Origin: Herbiconiux flava
Lineage (GTDB): Bacteria > Actinomycetota > Actinomycetes > Actinomycetales > Microbacteriaceae
DNA length: 64,000 bases
Assembly (NCBI RefSeq): GCF_013409865.1
Contig: NZ_JACCBM010000001.1
Location: 3,658,001 to 3,722,000, forward strand
Reading direction: 5' to 3'
Shown: piece by piece, positions 59,051 through 64,000 of the stretch
Position numbering within the stretch: position 1 is the stretch's first letter
Layout of the letters: the number at the start of each line of letters is the position of its first letter
Notes under the pieces: generated by a model
The model's database searches: none
What the model saw: only the letters and a program-made list of their open reading frames with translations
What the model was told of the DNA's origin: nothing
Position numbers and translations under genes: made by a program

Positions 59051-60199
59051 TCAGGCCACGCGCACCGGGCGGTACGAGCTGACGCCCTCGATCACGCGCT
59101 CGATCTGGGCGTCGGCGAGGCCGGCCCAGAGCGGCAGGCGCACGAGCTGCGCCGAGAACCGGGCGGTGCGGTCGAGGGCGTGCGCGGTGCGGCCGTAGCG
59201 CCGGCCGGCCGGCGAGGAGTCGAGCGGCACGTAGTGGAACGCGGCCCGCACGCCCGCCTCACGGAGGTGGGCGATCAGCCCCTGCTGGCCCTCGTGGTCG
59301 GGCATCAGCGCGTAGAAGAGGTGCGCGCTGTGCTCGAGACCGGCGGTGTCGGAGACGAGCGTCGCGCCGACGTGGCCGGCCCAGTCGGCGAGCCCCTCGG
59401 CGTAGGCGGTCCAGACGCCGAGGCGGCGCTGCTGGATCTCGTCGAAGGCTGCGAGCTGCGCGTCGAGCACGGCGGCGTTCAGCTCGCTCGGCAGGTAGCT
59501 CGAGCCCTCGTCCTGCCAGGTGTACTTGTCGACCTGGCCGCGGAGGAACCGCGCCCGGTTGGTTCCTTTCTCGCGGACGACCTCGGCCCGCTCCCAGAGC
59601 GCCGGGTCGTTCACGAGCAGCGCGCCGCCCTCGCCGCAGTGCACGTTCTTGGTGTCGTGGAAGCTCTGGGTGCCGAGCACGCCGGCGGTGCCGAGCCGGT
59701 GCGCACCGGAGCGCCCGCCGAGGCCGTGGGCGTTGTCCTCGATGAGGGCGACGCCGGCCTCTCTCGTCGTGGCGAGCAGGGCGTCGAGATCGACGGATGC
59801 TCCGCCGTAGTGCATCGCGATCACGGCCTTCGTGCGCGGCGTCAGCGCCTCGGCCACCTGGCCGACGTCGAGGTTGCCGCTCGGGCCCTCGATGTCGACG
59901 AACACCGGCGTCGCGCCGCGGGCCACGACCGCGATCGCCGCGGAGGTGAAGGTGAAGCTCGGCAGCACGACCTCGTCACCCGGGCGCACGTCGAGGAGCA
60001 GCATCGACATCTCGAGGGCGTGTGTGCAGGAGGTGGTGAGCAGCGCATCGGTGGCTCCGGTGATGTCACGGAGGCGCCCGGTGGCCGAGGCCGTGAAGGC
60101 GCCGTCGCCGTGCGAGTGGTCGGAGTCGAGCACGGCGGCGAGGTTCGTCAGCTCACCGGGCGCCCGGTACGGGCGGCTGAACACGATCTCATCGGGCAT
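59051..60199 (-). CDS. wecE: dTDP-4-amino-4,6-dideoxygalactose transaminase (WecE-type)
   Basis: PLP-dependent DegT/DnrJ/EryC1 aminotransferase of 382 residues. The Schiff-base Lys184 is in FHDTKNVHCGEGG; E. coli WecE has the equivalent Lys181. REKGTNRARFLRGQVDKYTW and GSSYLPSELNAAVL, as well as HYVPLDSSPAGRRYG, are nearly identical to the WecE signature. The enzyme would aminate dTDP-4-keto-6-deoxyglucose to a 4-amino-4,6-dideoxygalactose (Fuc4N precursor). No WecD acetyltransferase gene is seen here. It draws on the same intermediate as RfbC, so the two sugars branch from rfbA/rfbB products. Confidence 0.9.
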   Translation of the reverse strand: MPDEIVFSRPYRAPGELTNLAAVLDSDHSHGDGAFTASATGRLRDITGATDALLTTSCTHALEMSMLLLDVRPGDEVVLPSFTFTSAAIAVVARGATPVFVDIEGPSGNLDVGQVAEALTPRTKAVIAMHYGGASVDLDALLATTREAGVALIEDNAHGLGGRSGAHRLGTAGVLGTQSFHDTKNVHCGEGGALLVNDPALWERAEVVREKGTNRARFLRGQVDKYTWQDEGSSYLPSELNAAVLDAQLAAFDEIQQRRLGVWTAYAEGLADWAGHVGATLVSDTAGLEHSAHLFYALMPDHEGQQGLIAHLREAGVRAAFHYVPLDSSPAGRRYGRTAHALDRTARFSAQLVRLPLWAGLADAQIERVIEGVSSYRPVRVA

Positions 60200-61337
60200 C
60201 CTGAACCCCCTTTTCGGCTGCGTCGTGGCCGTCGCCGGTTTGGTCGACGAGCGCTCCGTCGAGCCCGTCGTCGTCGGGCATGATCGTCTCGGGATCGTCG
60301 ACCGTGAGGTAGAGCGGGCGCCCCATCGAGACGTTCAGGCCCACGCCGATGTACTCGGCGATCACCCCGAGGGCGAACAGGATGGCGCCCGAGCAGAGCA
60401 GCACGGCCACCATGAGCGACGCCCAGCCCGCCGTCTCGGGGTTGGTGCCCACCTGCGGGGCGACGATCACGTACACGGCCACGCCGATGCCGAGCAGCGC
60501 GATGATGCCGCCGAGCACGCTGACGGCGCGGAGGCCCGCGGTGCCGCTCGTCAGCACCATCCGCCAGAAGTAGGCGAACAGAGCCGGCAGTGAGTAGCCC
60601 GAGACCCGTCCGTCGGCGGTGCGCAGCCGGGTGGGGCAGGTCGCGACGCGGTTCGTCACCCAGGACAGGGCGACGTCGAGGTAGACGCCGGTCGCCGCGA
60701 ACGAGGCGAGCTTGCGGCCCATGTCGCCGCGCACCAGGCGGAAGCTCTGGAACTGACTGGCGTCGGGGAGGTGGAAGGCGGTGCCGAGCATCCGCTTCGA
60801 CGACTTCGAGGCCGCAGCCCGGAAGAAGCCGTGCGGGCGCTCGTTGGTGAAGCGCGCGTAGACGACGCCGGCCCGCTCGCGGATGGCGGTGTCGAGGAAG
60901 GCGCCGAGGTCGGCCGGGTCGTGCTGGCCGTCCTCGTCGAGGGTGACGATCCAGCGGCCCGTCGACTTCGCCATGCCCGCGATCGTGGCCGCGTGCTGAC
61001 CGAAGTTGCGGCTCAGCCAGACGATGCTGACGAAGGGGTGCTGATCCGCGAGGGTGCGCATGACGGCATCGGACTGGTCGGGCCCGTTGTCGTGCACCAG
61101 GATGACCTCGGCGATGCGGTACGCGTGGCCGTCGGGGGTGATCGCGCCGTGCGTGTAGGGCACGAGCTCGCCGACCATGGCGGCGAGGGTGCGCTCGCCC
61201 TGGTAGACCGGCACGACGACCGACATCGTGTAGACGGGCTCGGTGCGGGCCGGCTCGGTGCCGGCGGGCTCGGTGCGGGCCGGCTCGGTGCGGGCCGGCT
61301 CGCCGGGGCGGGAGGGGACGGGATCGACGGGGGTCAT
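60189..61337 (-). CDS. GtrB/ArnC-type membrane GT2 (polyprenyl-phosphate sugar transferase)
   Basis: Protein of 382 residues. After a repeated N-terminal Ala-Arg-Thr-Glu-Pro segment (about 14-35), the GT2 domain has MSVVVPVYQGERTLAAMVGEL, VILVHDNGPDQSDAV, LSRNFGQHAATIAGM and TLDEDGQHDPADL, matching polyprenyl-phosphate glycosyltransferases. Two membrane helices follow at about 275-295 and 312-335 (LGGIIALLGIGVAVYVIV and LMVAVLLCSGAILFALGVI). The acidic C-terminus is cytoplasmic. It probably makes a lipid-linked monosaccharide, perhaps the 4-amino sugar from WecE. It overlaps wecE by 11 bases. Confidence 0.88.
   Translation of the reverse strand: MTPVDPVPSRPGEPARTEPARTEPAGTEPARTEPVYTMSVVVPVYQGERTLAAMVGELVPYTHGAITPDGHAYRIAEVILVHDNGPDQSDAVMRTLADQHPFVSIVWLSRNFGQHAATIAGMAKSTGRWIVTLDEDGQHDPADLGAFLDTAIRERAGVVYARFTNERPHGFFRAAASKSSKRMLGTAFHLPDASQFQSFRLVRGDMGRKLASFAATGVYLDVALSWVTNRVATCPTRLRTADGRVSGYSLPALFAYFWRMVLTSGTAGLRAVSVLGGIIALLGIGVAVYVIVAPQVGTNPETAGWASLMVAVLLCSGAILFALGVIAEYIGVGLNVSMGRPLYLTVDDPETIMPDDDGLDGALVDQTGDGHDAAEKGVQDAR
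61237..61296. repeat. Four 15-base tandem repeats at the 5' end of the GtrB-type gene
   Basis: GGCTCGGTGCGGGCC is present in three exact copies and one with two changes (GGCTCGGTGCCGGCG). On the minus strand each encodes five residues of the Arg-Thr-Glu-Pro type at the protein's N-terminus. The copy number could vary between strains without a frameshift. Confidence 0.9.
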
Positions 61338-63163
61338 CGCTGCGGGAGCTCCAGGAACGTGAATCGACCGTCGGGTGAGTCGAAGGTGGTGGTCGGTCCG
61401 ACGACCGCCGTGATCTGATCGACGACCGTAGAACCAGAGTCAGTGTAGGCCGCGCGGTCGAGCACGAAGCCGCACGCGCCGAGATCCTCGACCGCGTCGA
61501 CCAGTTGCGGGGCCGGCAGCGAGGCGAGCGCGCCCACCTCGTCGATCGGCGCGCGGCCCTTGATACCGCCCGCCGACCAGCGCAGCGTCTCGGAGTGCAG
61601 GAAGGGGCGCAGCTCGTCGGAGTCGGTGGCGCCGTTGACCGGCGGCGACTCGGGGAAGGCGATGTAGGGCAGCTGGTAGATCAGGCACTCGGGGGCCACC
61701 TCGGCCTCGACCTGCTCGGTGAAGGTCTCGTCGGAGTCGTAGGCGGCCACGGTGGCGGCGCGGGCCTCGGCGTCGACGGGCGGGATCTGGTCCCAGACCG
61801 CGAGCAGCACGAGGAGCACGGCGAGCGGGACGGCGAGGGCCGTGTCGCGGGGGCCGCCGTCGCGGGTCGTGCCGCGCATCCGGCCCGCCACCCGGCGCAC
61901 CAGGCCGTTGAGCAGCAGCCCCACCGCGGCGAGCGCCAGCAGCGCGATCAGGATGGCGATGCGGTTCCACGAGCGGATCGGGAAGTCGACGAAGGAGAGC
62001 AGCGTCGACAGCCCGCCGACCGTGCCGAACAGGAACGCGACGAGGGCGAGGCCGGCGAGCACCGCGAGGGTGCGGGTCGACTCCCCCGGGCCGCGCCGGC
62101 CCGTGCGCCCGGCCGAGAGCAGGAAGTGCACCGCCACGACCACGAGCGCCACGAACCCCGCGGCGGCGAGCAGTCCGAGGGCCGGCTCCTCGGAGGGCAG
62201 AGGGTAGTAGGTGTCGTAGAGCTGACGCAGCGTGGCGAACGGGCCGAAGCGGTGGCCGGGCACCGGCAGCAGCAGCGACGAGAGCTTGAACGAGTAGAGC
62301 TCGGCCTCGGGCGGGCTGCGCACGAGCACGGCCTCGTTCACGCCGTTGGCGAGCCGGTACAGGATGCTCGGCGTCAGGTTCACGAGCATGACGCCCGCGA
62401 TCAGCAGTCCGGCCGCGGCCGCCCCGAAGAACCGCCGCCAGGCGCGGCTGCGCCAGAGGGCACTGAGCCCGGCGACCGCGAGCACCAGGGCGACGAACAC
62501 GGAGTAGTAGCTGGACGCGGTGCCGAGGAGGGCCACCGTGCCGATGGTCGCCGCGTTCCGGCCGGTCACCGGCCGGAGCCACCTCCGCTCGCGCGAGCCG
62601 TCGGCGCGCTCGGCGGGGCGGAGCCGCCAGAGCGGGCGCCCCGTCGCGACGAGGTGGATCAGCCCCACGGCCAGCGGCACGACGAAGTAGGCGGCGAGGA
62701 AGAGGTGCCCCTCGCCCTTGATGAAGTGGTACGGCGCCAGCGAGTAGACGACGCCGAGCGCGACGGCGAGCGGCGTGCCGACGCCCACCAGCCGCAGGAA
62801 CCAGAGCGCCGTGATCGCCGCCAGCGGGAAGCCGATGACGAAGTACACGTTCATCGCCACCCCGAAGTCGGAGGTGAACAGCCGCAGCACGTCGGCGGCG
62901 ATGAAGTGCAGGTTGTCGGCCTGCGGGTAGTCGCTGTAGAACTGCCCGTACGGGGCGCCGAGGTCGGGCTGGTGGGTGAACCAGCCGGTCTCGATGATCG
63001 TCTTGAAGTGCGAGGCCACGGCGAGCGCGTCGCCGGAGTAGTAGAAGGGCACGCGCCAGTCGACGCCCCAGAGGTTCAGGCCGAACCAGACGGCCAGCAG
63101 CGAGACCGCGGCGGCCACGCCGTACGGGGCCAGCCGCAGTGCCACGCCCTTCGCGCCGCTCAT
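61334..63163 (-). CDS. Polytopic membrane protein, probable GT-C glycosyltransferase
   Basis: Protein of 609 residues from ATG 63163, overlapping the upstream stop (ATGA). About 11-12 membrane helices begin at VAAAVSLLAVWFGLNLWGV. The first outer loop reads VPFYYSGDALAVASHFK and then HQPDLGAPYGQFYSDYPQADNLHF, acidic and aromatic residues as in GT-C proteins. A C-terminal outer domain of about 150 residues contains Cys in PECLIYQLPYIAFPES and GACGFVLD. It is coupled to the GtrB-type transferase gene (ATGA), which could supply its lipid-linked donor. Confidence 0.78.
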   Translation of the reverse strand: MSGAKGVALRLAPYGVAAAVSLLAVWFGLNLWGVDWRVPFYYSGDALAVASHFKTIIETGWFTHQPDLGAPYGQFYSDYPQADNLHFIAADVLRLFTSDFGVAMNVYFVIGFPLAAITALWFLRLVGVGTPLAVALGVVYSLAPYHFIKGEGHLFLAAYFVVPLAVGLIHLVATGRPLWRLRPAERADGSRERRWLRPVTGRNAATIGTVALLGTASSYYSVFVALVLAVAGLSALWRSRAWRRFFGAAAAGLLIAGVMLVNLTPSILYRLANGVNEAVLVRSPPEAELYSFKLSSLLLPVPGHRFGPFATLRQLYDTYYPLPSEEPALGLLAAAGFVALVVVAVHFLLSAGRTGRRGPGESTRTLAVLAGLALVAFLFGTVGGLSTLLSFVDFPIRSWNRIAILIALLALAAVGLLLNGLVRRVAGRMRGTTRDGGPRDTALAVPLAVLLVLLAVWDQIPPVDAEARAATVAAYDSDETFTEQVEAEVAPECLIYQLPYIAFPESPPVNGATDSDELRPFLHSETLRWSAGGIKGRAPIDEVGALASLPAPQLVDAVEDLGACGFVLDRAAYTDSGSTVVDQITAVVGPTTTFDSPDGRFTFLELPQR

Positions 63164-63999
63164 CGGGCCGCTCGCATGCGCCGGGCGTTCAGCGCGTAGT
63201 AGCCGCGGCGGGCCAGTGCCATCAGCTCGGCCCGGCGGTCGCCGAGGCGCACGTCGGCGGCGCTGATCACGTCGGGCGCCTGCTCGCGGCACCAGGCGTG
63301 GTAGGCCTTGGCCTGGGTCGACTGCTCGTCGACGAGCGCGACGCTCCACTGCGTGTCGTTCACGCGGAACACGGCGAGCGTGCGGTCGACCGGCAGGTAG
63401 TCGCCGCGCAGCAGCACCTTCGAGTAGCTCGTCTGGTCGATCAGGTAGGGGAAGCGGGCGTCCCAGCCGCCGGCCGCCTCGAGCTCGGCGCGGCGCATCG
63501 TCACGCAGCCCGGCTCCCCGAAGACGTTCGTGCCCTTCCGCACCGTCTGGCGGATGGCCTCGACGCCCGGCTGCACCGCGCGCCGCACGCCCTGCAGGCC
63601 CCGATTGCGGATCGTCACCTTCCCTCGGGCGTCGACGATGTCGCGGGGGCTCGACACGAGCACGACCGACGGATGCGCGTCCAGGGCCTCGGAGTGCGCC
63701 TCCAGGGCGCCGGGGTACAGCAGGTCGTCGCCCGGCAGCAGCTTCAGGTACTCGCCGCTCGCCGCCTCGGAGACCCGGCGCCAGTTGGCCTCCGCGCCTC
63801 CCCCGGCGGGGGTCGAGAGGATCGTGAGCCGAGCATCCGCTTCGAAGGCCCGCACCGCCTCGAGGGTGCCGTCGGTCGAGGAGTGGTCGGCGACGATGAG
63901 CTCGAAGTCGTCGTGCCGCTGAGCCAGCACGGAGCCGACCGCCTCGGCGATGTAGGCGGCGTTGTCGAAGGCCGGGATGACGACGGAGAGCTTCGGCAT
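63160..63999 (-). CDS. GT2 family glycosyltransferase at the window edge
   Basis: Protein of 279 residues whose apparent ATG (63999-63997) is one base from the window end, so the ribosome site cannot be seen; MPKLSVVIPAFDNAAYIAEAV is a normal GT2 start. VADHSSTDGTLEAVRAFE and LLPGDDLLYPGALEAH give the nucleotide-sugar site, and the later IDQTSYSKVLLRGDYL is a second acidic region. It is soluble, with a basic C-terminus. It is the first visible gene of the minus-strand operon that runs down to the GtrB-type gene and probably wecE. Confidence 0.87.
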   Translation of the reverse strand: MPKLSVVIPAFDNAAYIAEAVGSVLAQRHDDFELIVADHSSTDGTLEAVRAFEADARLTILSTPAGGGAEANWRRVSEAASGEYLKLLPGDDLLYPGALEAHSEALDAHPSVVLVSSPRDIVDARGKVTIRNRGLQGVRRAVQPGVEAIRQTVRKGTNVFGEPGCVTMRRAELEAAGGWDARFPYLIDQTSYSKVLLRGDYLPVDRTLAVFRVNDTQWSVALVDEQSTQAKAYHAWCREQAPDVISAADVRLGDRRAELMALARRGYYALNARRMRAAR

Positions 64000-64000
64000 C

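Overview
The window is about 70% G+C and gene-dense, with no stretch above about 200 bases free of genes. It looks like a chromosome segment of an actinobacterium, most likely of the family Microbacteriaceae. Supporting markers are MtrA/MtrB, a WhiB2-type WhiB beside DUF3499 / zincin-like / DUF5719 genes and manA, a MoxR-DUF58-DUF4129-DUF4350 operon, and many genes without Shine-Dalgarno sequences whose start codon lies 6-9 bases after a TANNNT box. The genus cannot be told from the sequence. I see no tRNA, rRNA, CRISPR array, transposase, integrase or phage gene.

Layout. (1) 1-8708: mtrA and the start of mtrB (minus strand), then a plus-strand operon of a GPDPase-type membrane protein, DUF4129, DUF4350, MoxR ATPase and DUF58, convergent with a SpoIIM-family gene that is divergent from an RDD membrane protein. 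(2) 8762-10867: a MerR-type regulator with a perfect palindrome over its -10 box, and two membrane proteins coupled to it. (3) 10864-20386: a conserved actinobacterial neighbourhood of DUF3499, zincin-like protein, DUF5719, a very large glycosyltransferase/membrane protein, whiB, a GlxA-type AraC regulator and manA. (4) 20512-21690: an acyl-CoA dehydrogenase of the glutaryl-CoA dehydrogenase type. (5) 21716-63999: a roughly 42-kb surface-glycan region.

The glycan region has several blocks. 21716-31582 holds two Wzy/ligase-type proteins, a Wzx-type flippase, four GT2 glycosyltransferases, DUF2304, DUF2142 and GtrA. 31727-39108 holds a nucleotide-sugar dehydrogenase, a GT2, an NAD-dependent epimerase and three tandem polytopic proteins that look like GT-C enzymes. 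39121-45643 (minus) holds a secreted protein with six 98-residue repeats, an RgpF-WbsX fusion, a second RgpF protein, a small coiled-coil protein and a lipoprotein. 45707-55003 (plus) holds a GT2-GT4 fusion, a Wzm/Wzt ABC exporter whose ATPase carries a C-terminal glycan-binding-type domain, and four more glycosyltransferases including a WbbL-like rhamnosyltransferase. 55076-63999 (minus) holds a secreted serine protease with three cell-wall-binding repeats, rfbA, rfbC, wecE, a DPM1-like GT2, a GT-C-like membrane protein and a GT2 at the window edge.

How the genes fit together (inference): ManA, the dehydrogenase/epimerase pair, RfbA, RfbC and WecE supply activated sugars (mannose, a uronic acid, dTDP-rhamnose precursors, a dTDP-4-amino sugar). 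The cytoplasmic glycosyltransferases build lipid-linked glycans. Two export routes are encoded side by side, Wzx/Wzy-type and ABC-type, and GT-C proteins could add sugars outside the membrane. The secreted repeat protein and the protease with CW-binding repeats would act on or bind to the resulting wall. rfbB and rfbD are not in the window.
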